Assembly (NCBI RefSeq): GCF_006861825.1
Contig: NZ_VDGI01000028.1
Span: 1-34,631 of the forward strand
Direction: 5' to 3'
From: Psychrobacillus vulpis
Lineage (GTDB): Bacteria > Bacillota > Bacilli > Bacillales_A > Planococcaceae
Length of the DNA: 34,631 bases
Shown here in pieces: positions 23,155-32,092 of this stretch; positions within the stretch are counted from its first letter, which is position 1; each line of letters opens with the position of its first letter. The notes beneath the pieces are model-generated. The model saw nothing but the letters and a program-made list of their open reading frames with translations. It did not search any database and was not told the origin of the DNA. The translations under genes and the position numbers were made by a program.

Positions 23155-25539
23155 ATGACTTATCAAATAAAAAAAGCAGCTGTTTTAGGTTCTGGGGTGA
23201 TGGGCTCTGGAATTGCAGCTCACTTGGCGAATATTGGAATTCCGACATTATTATTGGATATTGTTCCAAATGAATTAAGTAAAGAGGAAGAAGTAAAGGG
23301 ATATACACTTGAGCATTTGGAAGTTCGAAATCGTTACGCACAAAGTGCTTTACAAAAATTATTAAAACAAAAACCGGCTCCACTAACATCTACAAAAAAC
23401 TTGCAATTAATCACAGCGGGCAATTTAGAAGATCATTTAGAAAACTTAAAAGATGTGGACTGGATTATTGAAGTTGTTGTAGAAAACTTAAACGTGAAAA
23501 AAAGCTTATATGAAAAAATAGATGCAGTTCGAAAAGTGGGTACTATTATTAGTTCTAACACATCTGGAATTAGCATTAATGCAATGGTGGAAGGTCGTTC
23601 AGAAGACTTTAGTAAGCATTTCTTAGGGACACACTTCTTTAATCCCCCTCGTTACTTAAAGCTTTTGGAAGTAATCCCAGCTAAAACTACAGATCCAGAA
23701 GTAATAGATTTTATGAAACAATTTGGGGAAGATGTTTTAGGTAAAGGTGTAGTTTTGGCAAAAGATACACCTAACTTTATAGCTAATCGAATTGGTACGT
23801 ATGGTTTGCTTGTAACGCTTCGTGAGATGCAAACGCGTGGATATTCTGTTGGTGAAGTGGATTCTGTTACAGGACCACTAATTGGTCGACCAAAGTCTGC
23901 CACTTTCCGTACTCTTGATGTTGTAGGATTAGATACGTTTGCACATGTTGCTAAAAATGTATATGACCAAACTTCAGGGGAAGAACAAAAAGTATTTGAA
24001 GTACCTGCATTTCTACACAAAATGCTTGAAAATAAATGGCTAGGAGCAAAAACAGGTCAAGGTTTCTTCTTGAAAAAAGATAAAGAAATTTTGGAATTAG
24101 ACTTAACGACATTAGAATATGAGCCAGTGAAGAAACTAAAAACACCTTCTATTGAAATGGCAAAGCAACAAAAAGGCCTTGCAGCTAAGGTGAAATCATT
24201 AACATATGCAAAAGACCGTACTGGTGAACTTTTATGGAATATTATAAGTCCAACACTTCTTTATTCTGCTGAGCTTCACGGAGAGATTGCAGATGATATT
24301 GTATCAATTGATCAAGCAATGAAATGGGGATTTGGTTGGCAGCAAGGACCGTTTGAACTATGGGATGCAATTGGCGTAAATGAATCAGTTGAGAAAATGA
24401 AAACTGAAGGTCAAACAATTCCAGCATTTGTTCAATCACTTTTAGATAAAGGTCTAGATTCTTTCTATAAAGAAGAAAATGGAGAATTACACTTCTTCAA
24501 TGGAGAAGAATACAAAATAGTTCCTGTAAATGAAAAAGTTATTGATTTGAAGAGATACAAGAAAAAACATGGGGTCATCAAGTCCAATTCAGGAGCTAGT
24601 TTAATAGATTTAGGAGATGGTATTGCACTACTTGAATTCCACTCTAAATCGAATTCGATTGGGTTAGACATCGTTCAGATGATTAACTTTGCAATTGATG
24701 AAGTAGAAAAAAACTTCAGAGGGCTTGTCATTGGAAACCAAGGGAAAAACTTTAGTGTAGGAGCTAACCTTGGAATGATATTAATGGAAGCACAAGATGA
24801 TAATATTTTCGAGTTAGATTTTGTTGTACGTAGTTTTCAGAATGCTATGTTAAAAATTAAATATTCTTCCAAACCAGTTGTTGCCGCTCCATTTGGCATG
24901 ACACTTGGTGGAGGAGCAGAAGCATGTTTACCAGCGGCTCATATTCAAACATCGATGGAAACTTATATGGGTCTAGTGGAGGTAGGAGTAGGACTAATCC
25001 CTGGTGGCGGTGGAAACAAAGAGCTTTATATGAAACATTTAAAAGGTCTTCCGAATGGTGTTCAAGTCGACTATCAATATGTCGCGAACAAAGTGTTTGA
25101 AACGATTGCTATGGCAAAAGTGTCGACTTCGGGAGAAGAAGCTCGTGAAAATAACTTCCTTCATTTTGCAGATGGTATTAGTGTGAATCCAGATCATCAG
25201 TTGTACGATGCGAAGCAAGCAGCTCTTGCCCTTGCAAATGCTGGTTACAAGGCACCGTTGCGAGAAAAGGTTCCAGTAACGGGATCATCTGGATATGCAA
25301 CCTTACTTTTAGGGGCAGAAGGCATGTTCTTATCTGGTTATATTAGTGAGCATGACTTGAAGATTGCTAAAAAGCTTGCGTATGTACTTTCTGGTGGGGA
25401 AGTTCCATACGGCACATTAGTAGATGAACAATATTTGCTTAACTTGGAGCGAGAAGCGTTTTTAAGTTTAGTGGCAGACCCAAAATCACAAGCAAGAATG
25501 CAGCACATGTTAGTGAAAGGGAAGCCTCTACGCAACTAA
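23155..25539 (+). CDS. fadN: 3-hydroxyacyl-CoA dehydrogenase / enoyl-CoA hydratase
   Basis: A 794-residue two-domain beta-oxidation enzyme. The N-terminal NAD-binding motif is VLGSGVMGSGIAAHLANIG (about 9-27), with SSNTSGISI, GTHFFNPPRYLKLLEVI (catalytic His) and GRPKSATFRTLDVVGLD. The C-terminal crotonase domain has GNQGKNFSVGANL, APFGMTLGGGAEACL and VGLIPGGGGNKEL. It hydrates enoyl-CoA and oxidises the 3-hydroxy product. ATG 23155 is chosen for spacing to GAGGGGG (23140-23146); TTG 23149 is too close. First gene of the fad operon, under a FadR box. Confidence 0.97.
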   Translation: MTYQIKKAAVLGSGVMGSGIAAHLANIGIPTLLLDIVPNELSKEEEVKGYTLEHLEVRNRYAQSALQKLLKQKPAPLTSTKNLQLITAGNLEDHLENLKDVDWIIEVVVENLNVKKSLYEKIDAVRKVGTIISSNTSGISINAMVEGRSEDFSKHFLGTHFFNPPRYLKLLEVIPAKTTDPEVIDFMKQFGEDVLGKGVVLAKDTPNFIANRIGTYGLLVTLREMQTRGYSVGEVDSVTGPLIGRPKSATFRTLDVVGLDTFAHVAKNVYDQTSGEEQKVFEVPAFLHKMLENKWLGAKTGQGFFLKKDKEILELDLTTLEYEPVKKLKTPSIEMAKQQKGLAAKVKSLTYAKDRTGELLWNIISPTLLYSAELHGEIADDIVSIDQAMKWGFGWQQGPFELWDAIGVNESVEKMKTEGQTIPAFVQSLLDKGLDSFYKEENGELHFFNGEEYKIVPVNEKVIDLKRYKKKHGVIKSNSGASLIDLGDGIALLEFHSKSNSIGLDIVQMINFAIDEVEKNFRGLVIGNQGKNFSVGANLGMILMEAQDDNIFELDFVVRSFQNAMLKIKYSSKPVVAAPFGMTLGGGAEACLPAAHIQTSMETYMGLVEVGVGLIPGGGGNKELYMKHLKGLPNGVQVDYQYVANKVFETIAMAKVSTSGEEARENNFLHFADGISVNPDHQLYDAKQAALALANAGYKAPLREKVPVTGSSGYATLLLGAEGMFLSGYISEHDLKIAKKLAYVLSGGEVPYGTLVDEQYLLNLEREAFLSLVADPKSQARMQHMLVKGKPLRN

Positions 25540-25577
25540 TTGTGGCGTGAAGGTCAACAGTATGCAGTGAATGTCTT

Positions 25578-25611
25578 GGATTTTGAATTGTGCGATCACA
25601 CTTCAAAATCC
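25578..25611 (+). repeat. Intercistronic hairpin between fadN and fadA
   Basis: GGATTTTGAA (25578-25587) pairs with TTCAAAATCC (25602-25611), with a small inner GTG/CAC. No T-run follows, so it is unlikely to terminate. It may stabilise or process the polycistronic mRNA. Confidence 0.55.
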
Positions 25612-25654
25612 GGACGCACATACGCCAAGGCGTATCTGATAAGGGGGAAAACTC

Positions 25655-26830
25655 ATGCGTGAAGCAGTTATCGTAGCAGGTGCTAGAACACCAATAGGGA
25701 AAGCAAAAAAAGGATCTTTAGCAACTGTACGTCCGGATGATTTCGGTGCATTAGTTGTAAGAGAAACATTAAAAAGAGCTGGCGGATATGATGGTCCAAT
25801 CGACGATTTAATATTAGGCTGTGCAATGCCAGAAGCGGAGCAAGGGATGAATGTCGCTCGAAATATTGGAGCTATTGCTGGTCTTCCAGATACAACACCA
25901 GCCATTACTGTTAACCGTTTTTGTTCGTCAGGTTTGCAATCGATTGCATATGCAGCGGAACGAATTATGCTCGGGTCTTCAGAAGCAATTATTGCGGGTG
26001 GAGTAGAATCGATGAGTATGGTTCCTATGATGGGTAATACAATTCGACCAAACGCTTATTTAGCAGAAACTGCACCCCAATATTATATGGGAATGGGTCA
26101 TACAGCGGAGCAAGTGGCGAATAAATATGGAGTATCACGAGAAGACCAAGATGCTTTTGCTGTTCGTTCTCATGAACTAGCGGCAGCTGCTATAGCTGCA
26201 GGGAAGTTCAAAGATGACATCGTTCCAGTAGAAGTAGTAAAGCATTATGTGGATGAAAATAATAAAGCACAAACGAAAAAGTTTTTATTTGATATGGATG
26301 AGGGAGTACGAGTAGGTACTAGTATAGAAACACTTGCCAAATTACGTCCAGCATTTAACGTACGAGGGTCTGTTACAGCCGGGAATGCATCCCAAACTTC
26401 TGATGGTGCAGGAGCAGTACTTGTCATGGATCGGGAAGTAGCGGAAGCACAAGGGTTAAAACCAATTGCTAAATTTCGTTCGTTTGCAGTTGGTGGAGTT
26501 GCTCCAGATGTAATGGGTATCGGACCTATTGTTGCTGTACCAAAAGCGTTAAAGTTAGCAGGATTATCTATAGAAGATATAGATATTTGGGAAATAAATG
26601 AAGCATTCGCGTCCCAAGCTATTCAAGTAGTTCGTCACTTAGGAATAAATATAGATAAAGTGAATGTAAATGGTGGAGCTATTGCTTTAGGACATCCACT
26701 TGGTGCGACTGGAACTATTTTGACATTGAAAATGATGAGCGAGCTTAAACTCCAAGGGAAACAGTTTGGAGTTGTCACAATGTGTATCGGAGGCGGAATG
26801 GGAGCTGCCGGCGTTTTCGAACTTTTATAA
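25655..26830 (+). CDS. fadA: 3-ketoacyl-CoA thiolase (acetyl-CoA acyltransferase)
   Basis: A 391-residue thiolase that cleaves 3-ketoacyl-CoA in the last step of beta-oxidation. ITVNRFCSSGLQSIAYA holds the acylated cysteine (about residue 88), EINEAFASQ follows, NGGAIALGHPLGATG holds the catalytic His, and CIGGGMGAA the second cysteine. Length and motif spacing are normal. AAGGGGG upstream of ATG. Second gene of the fad operon. Confidence 0.96.
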   Translation: MREAVIVAGARTPIGKAKKGSLATVRPDDFGALVVRETLKRAGGYDGPIDDLILGCAMPEAEQGMNVARNIGAIAGLPDTTPAITVNRFCSSGLQSIAYAAERIMLGSSEAIIAGGVESMSMVPMMGNTIRPNAYLAETAPQYYMGMGHTAEQVANKYGVSREDQDAFAVRSHELAAAAIAAGKFKDDIVPVEVVKHYVDENNKAQTKKFLFDMDEGVRVGTSIETLAKLRPAFNVRGSVTAGNASQTSDGAGAVLVMDREVAEAQGLKPIAKFRSFAVGGVAPDVMGIGPIVAVPKALKLAGLSIEDIDIWEINEAFASQAIQVVRHLGINIDKVNVNGGAIALGHPLGATGTILTLKMMSELKLQGKQFGVVTMCIGGGMGAAGVFELL

Positions 26831-26859
26831 TATTAAATAGCCTATAGGGGGAATTGAAC

Positions 26860-28644
26860 ATGACGGAAGTTTTGAAAGAAGTTATTAAAGGCGGAAGCTT
26901 TTTAGTAGAAGATATGGATGCAAGCCGTGTATTTACACCAGAGGATTTTTCGGATGAGCAAAAAATGATAGCTAAAACTGCTGAAGATTATGTAACAAAT
27001 GAAGTATTACCTGTTGTAGAAAAACTAGAGCATCATGAATTTGATCATTCTGTTCGATTACTGAAATCAGCAGGAGATCTTGGACTTCTTGCAGCGGATG
27101 TTCCAGAAGAGTACGGTGGTTTGGGATTAGATAAGATTTCTTCAGCACTTATTGCAGAAAAATTATCAGTTGCTGGTGGCTTCTCTATTACTCATGGTGC
27201 ACACGTAGGTATTGGTACATTGCCGATCGTCCTTTTTGGAAATGAAAATCAGAAGCAAAAGTACTTACCAAACTCTGCTTCCGGAGATAAAATCTCTGCT
27301 TATGCACTAACAGAGCCTGGTTCAGGATCAGACGCTTTAGGTGCAAAAACGACAGCGAAATTAAATGCAGAAGGTACACATTATATTTTAAATGGTGAGA
27401 AGCAATGGATTACGAATGCAGGCTTTGCGGATGTGTTTGTTGTTTACGCAAAGGTAGATGGAGACAAATTCACAGCATTTATAGTTGAACGTGATTTCCC
27501 AGGAGTATCTGTTGGTGCAGAAGAGAAGAAAATGGGTATTAAATCATCCTCTACTCGTACACTTATTTTACAAGATGCACAAGTTCCAGTGGAGAATCTA
27601 CTTGGAGAAATTGGTCGCGGACATGTGATTGCATTCAATATTTTAAATATTGGTCGCTACAAATTAGGAGTTGGAACTGTAGGCGGATCTAAACGTGCAT
27701 TAGAGTTAGCTATCTCTTACTCTAACCAACGTCAGCAATTCAAAACACCTATTTCTTCTTTTAATTTAACTAAACAAAAATTAGCTACAATGGCTTCTAA
27801 ATTGTACGCAACGGAAAGCTTAATATACCGAACTGTTGGATATTTTGAGGACCGTATGAGTCAATTAAGTGAAGAAGAACAAAAAGATGGGAAAGCGATT
27901 GCAGCGTCCATCGCAGAATATGCTATTGAATGTTCTATTAATAAAGTAGTTGGTTCTGAGGTATTAGATTATATCGCAGACGAGGCAGTACAGTTGCATG
28001 GTGGATATGGCTTTATGCAAGAATACGAAGTAGAGCGTATTTATCGTGATTCCCGCATTAACCGCATTTTCGAAGGAACAAATGAAATTAACCGTTTAAT
28101 TGTTCCTGGTACATTCTTGAAAAAAGCGATGAAGGGTGAATTACCACTTCTTCAAAAAGCACAAAGCTTACAAGAAGAGTTACTCATGATGATGCCAGAA
28201 GAAGTAAGTGAAGCACCATTAGCTCAAGAGAAAGTGCTAGTTACGAATGCGAAGAAAATTGCTTTACTTGCAGCAGGACTTGCAGCACAGCGTTTTGGTA
28301 CAAAACTTGAAGCAGAACAAGAAGTACTTGTAAACATTGCAAATATAGCAAATAACTTGTTCGCTATGGAATCAGCTCTATTACGTACAGAAAAAGCAAT
28401 TAATCGTGATGGAGTAGAAAAATCAAATCAAAAGCTTCTTTACACACAAATTTTCTGTCAAGAAGCATTTGACGAAATTGAAAAAGCAGCGAAAGAAACA
28501 CTTATCGCATCAGTAGATGGCGATAATTTACGAATGATGACTTCTGCTCTACGAAAATTAACACGCTACACACCATACAATTTAATCGTTAAAAAACGTG
28601 AAGCTTCAGTTAAACTTATTGAAGCAGAGAAATACATCGTATAA
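26860..28644 (+). CDS. fadE: Acyl-CoA dehydrogenase
   Basis: A 594-residue FAD enzyme making the first double bond in beta-oxidation. YALTEPGSGSDALGAKTTA and QWITNAGFADVFVVYAKV line the flavin and substrate, LHGGYGFMQEYEVERIYRD and RIFEGTNEINR complete the C-terminal domain. About 200 residues beyond the usual 380-residue core form the C-terminal extension known from the B. subtilis FadE/YusJ type. ATG 26860 is used because AGGGGGAA (26846-26853) fits; TTG 26854 is too close. Last gene of the operon, then a terminator. Confidence 0.96.
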   Translation: MTEVLKEVIKGGSFLVEDMDASRVFTPEDFSDEQKMIAKTAEDYVTNEVLPVVEKLEHHEFDHSVRLLKSAGDLGLLAADVPEEYGGLGLDKISSALIAEKLSVAGGFSITHGAHVGIGTLPIVLFGNENQKQKYLPNSASGDKISAYALTEPGSGSDALGAKTTAKLNAEGTHYILNGEKQWITNAGFADVFVVYAKVDGDKFTAFIVERDFPGVSVGAEEKKMGIKSSSTRTLILQDAQVPVENLLGEIGRGHVIAFNILNIGRYKLGVGTVGGSKRALELAISYSNQRQQFKTPISSFNLTKQKLATMASKLYATESLIYRTVGYFEDRMSQLSEEEQKDGKAIAASIAEYAIECSINKVVGSEVLDYIADEAVQLHGGYGFMQEYEVERIYRDSRINRIFEGTNEINRLIVPGTFLKKAMKGELPLLQKAQSLQEELLMMMPEEVSEAPLAQEKVLVTNAKKIALLAAGLAAQRFGTKLEAEQEVLVNIANIANNLFAMESALLRTEKAINRDGVEKSNQKLLYTQIFCQEAFDEIEKAAKETLIASVDGDNLRMMTSALRKLTRYTPYNLIVKKREASVKLIEAEKYIV

Positions 28645-28650
28645 TTCTAG

Positions 28651-28686
28651 AAAAAAGCTGATTCTTTATGAATCGGCTTTTTTTGA
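28651..28686 (+). terminator. Terminator of the fad operon
   Basis: AAAAAAGCTGATTC (28651-28664) pairs with GAATCGGCTTTTTT (28670-28683) through one wobble; loop TTTAT; T-run. Confidence 0.92.
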
Positions 28687-28789
28687 TGCAAGCTAAGACG
28701 TTGTGCTCCTTCGGAAAGCACGTGAGGGTGCTGAAAATGTCACTAAAATTCGACTTGGCAAAATGGGTTGTATGATAGTTCAATAAATA

Positions 28790-28907
28790 AGAAAATCGTT
28801 AAAACGGCTCCCTTTCCGCGGGCGATGCCTCAGCCTCCTCGCTACGCTTGCGGGGTCTTCGACTAACGCTATTCCCGCAGGAGTGTCGCCTTTTTCAACG
28901 ATTTTCT
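28790..28907 (+). repeat. Dispersed GC-rich hairpin repeat, copy G
   Basis: Core CCCTTTCCGCGGGCG...CTATTCCCGCAGGAGTGTCG. Bounded by a perfect 11-bp inverted repeat AGAAAATCGTT (28790-28800) / AACGATTTTCT (28897-28907). The left flank resembles the remnant at 17387-17429. Confidence 0.85.
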
Positions 28908-28990
28908 AGAAATGAAAAAGTAGGTAAGGGAATTGTGGAAGTTCATCATTTTTTCAGTGCCTTTAAGCTCTGCGCATGATACCTTATCCT

Positions 28991-29208
28991 CCTGCGCAAG
29001 CTCGTCGCAAGATTCTCTGTGCTCCTGCGCAAGCTCGTCGCAAGATTCTCTGTGCTCCTGCGCAAGCTCGTCGCAAGATTCTCTGTGCTCCTGCGCAAGC
29101 TCGTCGCAAGATTCTCTGTGCTCCTGCGCAAGCTCGTCGCAGAATACTTGTGCTCCTGCGCAAAGCTCGTCGCAGAATACTTGTGCTCCTGCGCAAAGCT
29201 CGTCGCAG
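28991..29208 (+). repeat. 33-bp tandem repeat
   Basis: Four identical 33-bp units start at 28991, 29024, 29057 and 29090 (CCTGCGCAAGCTCGTCGCAA then GATTCTCTGTGCT). A 32-bp variant follows at 29123, a 33-bp variant at 29155 and a partial copy at 29188, in which the second half changes to GAATACTTGTGCT. Two of the three frames on each strand stay open only because the unit is a multiple of three, so these are probably not genes. GC content is far above the flanks. Confidence 0.92.
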
Positions 29209-29209
29209 A

Positions 29210-29235
29210 AGAACATTGCTCTTTGGCAATGTTCT
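29210..29235. repeat. Perfect 10-bp hairpin at the end of the 33-bp repeat
   Basis: AGAACATTGC (29210-29219), loop TCTTTG, GCAATGTTCT (29226-29235). Directly followed by TATGAT (29241-29246), a possible -10 box for yusI, but with no well-placed -35. Confidence 0.6.
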
Positions 29236-29268
29236 TGTGCTATGATAAATAGAAAAAGGTGATTTACG

Positions 29269-29631
29269 ATGACGATTCAATTTTTTGGATATCCTAAATG
29301 TAGTACATGTAGGATGGCGAGTAAGTGGCTAAACGATAATGGTATTGCATTTGAAAATTATCATATTGTGGAGAATCCTCCTACTAAAGAATTCATTAAA
29401 GAAATACTTCATACAACGCAAATTGATTTAAAAAAACTCTTTAACACAAGTGGTACAAAATATCGTGAACTTCAATTAAAGGATAAGCTACCAAATATGT
29501 CTATAGAAGAACAAATTGAAACTCTTGTATCGGACGGGATGCTTATTAAAAGACCACTTACTTACGATGGTAAGCATTTAACACTTGGATTCAAAGAAGA
29601 AGAGTTTGAACATATTTGGAAAAGCTCATAA
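29269..29631 (+). CDS. yusI: ArsC/Spx-family thioredoxin-fold protein YusI
   Basis: A 120-residue ArsC-like protein. FFGYPKCSTCRMASKWL (about 4-20) carries CxxC, DLKKLFNTSGTKYREL and LIKRPL follow as in the ArsC/Spx family. CxxC rather than a lone Cys resembles Spx, but the position between fadE and gcvH marks it as the YusI ortholog; its function is not established. AAAGGTGATT precedes ATG. Confidence 0.88.
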   Translation: MTIQFFGYPKCSTCRMASKWLNDNGIAFENYHIVENPPTKEFIKEILHTTQIDLKKLFNTSGTKYRELQLKDKLPNMSIEEQIETLVSDGMLIKRPLTYDGKHLTLGFKEEEFEHIWKSS

Positions 29632-29642
29632 AGTAGCTTGTT

Positions 29643-29672
29643 TTTACAATAAAAATATGTGAATATTATAAA
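29643..29672 (+). promoter_or_regulatory. Promoter of gcvH
   Basis: TTTACA (29643-29648), 18-base spacer, TATAAA (29667-29672), about 30 bases before the gcvH start. Confidence 0.5.
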
Positions 29673-29703
29673 TGAATGTATAACAAATTGAGAGGGGTAT
29701 ATC

Positions 29704-30084
29704 ATGACAACACCTAAAGACTTAAAATACTCAGAAGAACACGAATGGGTAAAAACAGAAGATGGTAAAGTTCGTATTGGTATTACACATTTTGCACAAT
29801 CAGAGCTAGGAGATATCGTGTTCGTCGAGCTTCCACAAGTTGGAGACGATATTAAAGCAGGAGATCCATTTGGAAGTGTAGAATCAGTAAAAACTGTTTC
29901 AGAACTTTACGCGCCTATTAGTGGTAAAGTGGTAGAAGTAAACTCTGAACTAGAAGATAGCCCTGAATTTGTTAACGAATCTCCATATGAAAATGCTTGG
30001 ATGATCGTTGTAGAGCCTTCAAATGCATCTGAAATGGATGAACTATTATCTGCTGAGAAATATGAAGAACTAATTCAAGAGTAA
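29704..30084 (+). CDS. gcvH: Glycine cleavage system H protein
   Basis: A 126-residue lipoyl carrier that shuttles the aminomethyl group in glycine cleavage and, in Bacillus, is the entry point for lipoate transfer to other complexes. [18 protein letters not shown] (about 58-75) contains the lipoylated Lys; SEEHEWV and [19 protein letters not shown] are typical. The other glycine cleavage genes are not here, as in B. subtilis. GAGAGGGG before ATG; a terminator follows. Confidence 0.97.
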   Translation: MTTPKDLKYSEEHEWVKTEDGKVRIGITHFAQSELGDIVFVELPQVGDDIKAGDPFGSVESVKTVSELYAPISGKVVEVNSELEDSPEFVNESPYENAWMIVVEPSNASEMDELLSAEKYEELIQE

Positions 30085-30088
30085 TAAA

Positions 30089-30118
30089 TAAAGCGCCGGT
30101 TTTTTACTGGCGCTTTTT
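30089..30118 (+). terminator. Terminator of gcvH
   Basis: AAAGCGCCGGT (30090-30100) pairs with ACTGGCGCTTT (30106-30116) through one wobble, followed by T residues. Confidence 0.9.
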
Positions 30119-30157
30119 CATATGCTAGTATATATGAAGAGTTAGGAGGGAAGCATA

Positions 30158-30508
30158 GTGGCTATGGCATTTAGTGAAAAAGTAATTCTCGTGGAAGGAA
30201 GAACGGATAAACTACGACTTATTCCAATTCTTGCTGAAAGCGCTGAAATCATTTGTACAAATGGCACTATTTCCAACGTGAAGCTAGAAGAACTCTTAAG
30301 TCCTTTTGACGAACTGCCGATATATGCTTTTTTAGACGCAGATAAATCAGGTGAACAAATTCGTTCTGTAGTTAGAAAGGTATATCCGGAGGCAATTCAT
30401 CTATATACAAATCCGATGTATTGTGAAGTTGCGAACACCCCTTTCAAAGTTCTGGCTTCTATTTTACAACGTGTTAATATTAAAGTGAAAAAAGAATTTT
30501 TATTATAG
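30158..30508 (+). CDS. yusF: Small Toprim-domain protein YusF
   Basis: A 116-residue Toprim domain protein. VILVEGRTDK (about 9-18) holds the catalytic Glu, and AFLDADKSGEQIR (about 57-69) the DxD pair. This size corresponds to the RNase M5-like small Toprim group; the true substrate of YusF is unknown to me. GTG start with AGGAGGG seven bases upstream. Followed after one base by the next gene. Confidence 0.85.
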   Translation: MAMAFSEKVILVEGRTDKLRLIPILAESAEIICTNGTISNVKLEELLSPFDELPIYAFLDADKSGEQIRSVVRKVYPEAIHLYTNPMYCEVANTPFKVLASILQRVNIKVKKEFLL

Positions 30509-30509
30509 G

Positions 30510-30839
30510 ATGATGAGTGTGAATGAATGGACTCGGGAAGAATGGGAGCAAGTAAAAAATGCGCCTAGTCTTTCTCTTTTATATATATACACCCCAATGT
30601 GTGGAACCTGCCAAGTAGCTTCGAAAATGATGCAGGTTATTAATGAAGTAGTAACGTATCCAATAGGACAAGCAAACATAAATTATTTAGAAAATCTTGC
30701 GATGGAATATGAGATCGAAAGTGTACCATGTCTATTGATTTCTAAAAACGGAATCGTCATAAAAAAAATATATGCTTTTCAGTCAGTTCCTTATTTGTTA
30801 GATGTAATAAAAAGTATTGACGGGACCGTACTTACATGA
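30510..30839 (+). CDS. yusE: Thioredoxin-like protein YusE
   Basis: A 109-residue thioredoxin fold. YTPMCGTCQVASKMM (about 28-42) has the CGTC redox motif, and ESVPCLLISKNG (about 70-81) the cis-proline loop with an extra Cys after the proline. Translation is probably coupled to yusF because ATG 30510 is two bases after its stop; nearby ATG 30513 and GTG 30519 are alternatives. Matches the yusE-yusF pair of B. subtilis in place and content. Confidence 0.85.
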   Translation: MMSVNEWTREEWEQVKNAPSLSLLYIYTPMCGTCQVASKMMQVINEVVTYPIGQANINYLENLAMEYEIESVPCLLISKNGIVIKKIYAFQSVPYLLDVIKSIDGTVLT

Positions 30840-30845
30840 TAGAAT
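30817..30845 (+). promoter_or_regulatory. Promoter of the met riboswitch-operon
   Basis: TTGACG (30817-30822), 17-base spacer, TAGAAT (30840-30845). It overlaps the 3' end of yusE and would start transcription about 25 bases before the riboswitch. Confidence 0.7.
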
Positions 30846-30874
30846 TCGTTTTACTGATAACAATTAAATAGTGT

Positions 30875-30983
30875 CGCTCTTATTAAGAGAGGTGGAGGGA
30901 AGTGCCCTATGAAGCCCGGCAACCGTCATATTTATGAAATGGTGCCAAGTCACGCAAAGCAAATGCTTTGGGAAATGAGAGAA
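30875..30983 (+). ncRNA. SAM-I riboswitch (S-box leader)
   Basis: The core AAGAGAGGTGGAGGGA, GCCCTATGAAGCCCGGCAAC and GGTGCCAAGTC, with the closing GAAATGAGAG, matches the S-box consensus as I know it. Binding S-adenosylmethionine favours the downstream terminator and shuts the methionine importer off; starvation lets transcription through. Confidence 0.96.
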
Positions 30984-31013
30984 TGGATGAGTGTTATTTG
31001 AATTGATAACTCA

Positions 31014-31048
31014 CAGCCCTTCTGCTCTTTTGCAGGAGGGCTTTTTTA
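31014..31048 (+). terminator. Riboswitch-controlled terminator
   Basis: AGCCCTTCTGC (31015-31025) pairs with GCAGGAGGGCT (31032-31042) through one wobble, then TTTTTT. It ends 19 bases before metN. Confidence 0.93.
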
Positions 31049-31066
31049 ATGGAAAGGAGGATTTAC

Positions 31067-32092
31067 ATGATTAGCTTAAAAGAGGTTTCAAAAAAATTTA
31101 GTACAAAGCAAGGTACTATTATAGCTGTTGATGATGTAAATCTACAGATAGAACAAGGAGAAATTTTTGGGATTATTGGTTATAGTGGTGCTGGTAAAAG
31201 TACATTAATCCGATTACTTAATGGTTTAGAGAAACCAACTTCAGGAAAAATAATCGTAAATAATGAGGATATTACTTCAATTAATGAAGATAAGCTTCGT
31301 CAAATTCGACATAAAGTAAGTATGATTTTCCAACATTTCAACTTATTATGGTCACGAACGATTGCAGAAAACATTGCATTTCCACTAGAAATTGCAGGTA
31401 TGCCAAAAGAGCAAAGAGCAGCAAGAGTAAAAGAGCTACTTGAACTTGTAGGGTTAGATGGTAGAGGAAATTATTATCCTTCACAACTGTCAGGTGGTCA
31501 AAAACAACGAGTTGGGATTGCAAGAGCGTTAGCAAATCGACCAGAAGTATTGCTATGTGACGAGGCAACATCTGCGCTTGATCCAGAAACAACTGATTCT
31601 ATTTTAGATTTACTAGTAAGTATTAATGAAAAACTTGGTCTAACAATTGTATTAATTACACACGAAATGCAAGTTATCCAAAAAATTTGTAATCGAGTAG
31701 CAGTAATGGAAGGCGGCCGAGTTGTAGAAGAAGGAGACGTACTGGAGGTTTTCCAAAATCCTCAGCAACCGATTACGAAGCGATTTGTTTCACAAGTGTC
31801 GGAATCTAGTCAAGCAAAACAGACGATTCAAAATTTGGTAGATCTATATCCAAATGGAAAGCTGATTAAGCTTGTATTTGTTGGAGAACAAACTGAGCAA
31901 CCGATTCTTTCAAGACTTATTAAACAATTTGACTTAGAAGTGAATATTGTCCAAGGGAATATTTCGCATACAAAAAGCGGAGCCTTTGGTACATTAATAC
32001 TTCAGTTGGATGGCGAAGCTCTAGCAATCGACGAAGGTATTCGTTTTATACATGAGCAAAAAGTACACACAGAGGTGATCAACAATGATTAA
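31067..32092 (+). CDS. metN: Methionine ABC transporter, ATP-binding subunit
   Basis: A 341-residue ATPase that powers methionine uptake. Walker A GYSGAGKST (about 38-46), signature LSGGQKQR (about 141-148), Walker B LLCDEATSALDPE (about 161-173), and a C-terminal NIL domain (about 265-340) that senses methionine in known MetN. ATG 31067 is used because GGAAAGGAGG (31051-31060) is well placed; the upstream ATG 31049 is inside the terminator. Overlaps the permease gene by 8 bases. Confidence 0.97.
   Translation: MISLKEVSKKFSTKQGTIIAVDDVNLQIEQGEIFGIIGYSGAGKSTLIRLLNGLEKPTSGKIIVNNEDITSINEDKLRQIRHKVSMIFQHFNLLWSRTIAENIAFPLEIAGMPKEQRAARVKELLELVGLDGRGNYYPSQLSGGQKQRVGIARALANRPEVLLCDEATSALDPETTDSILDLLVSINEKLGLTIVLITHEMQVIQKICNRVAVMEGGRVVEEGDVLEVFQNPQQPITKRFVSQVSESSQAKQTIQNLVDLYPNGKLIKLVFVGEQTEQPILSRLIKQFDLEVNIVQGNISHTKSGAFGTLILQLDGEALAIDEGIRFIHEQKVHTEVINND

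Noticed and set aside
28869-29280. Open frames on both strands through the 33-bp repeat (for example repeated CDELAQEHRES)
   Set aside because: A 33-bp unit keeps several frames open on both strands at once, none has a good ribosome binding site, and none matches a known protein.
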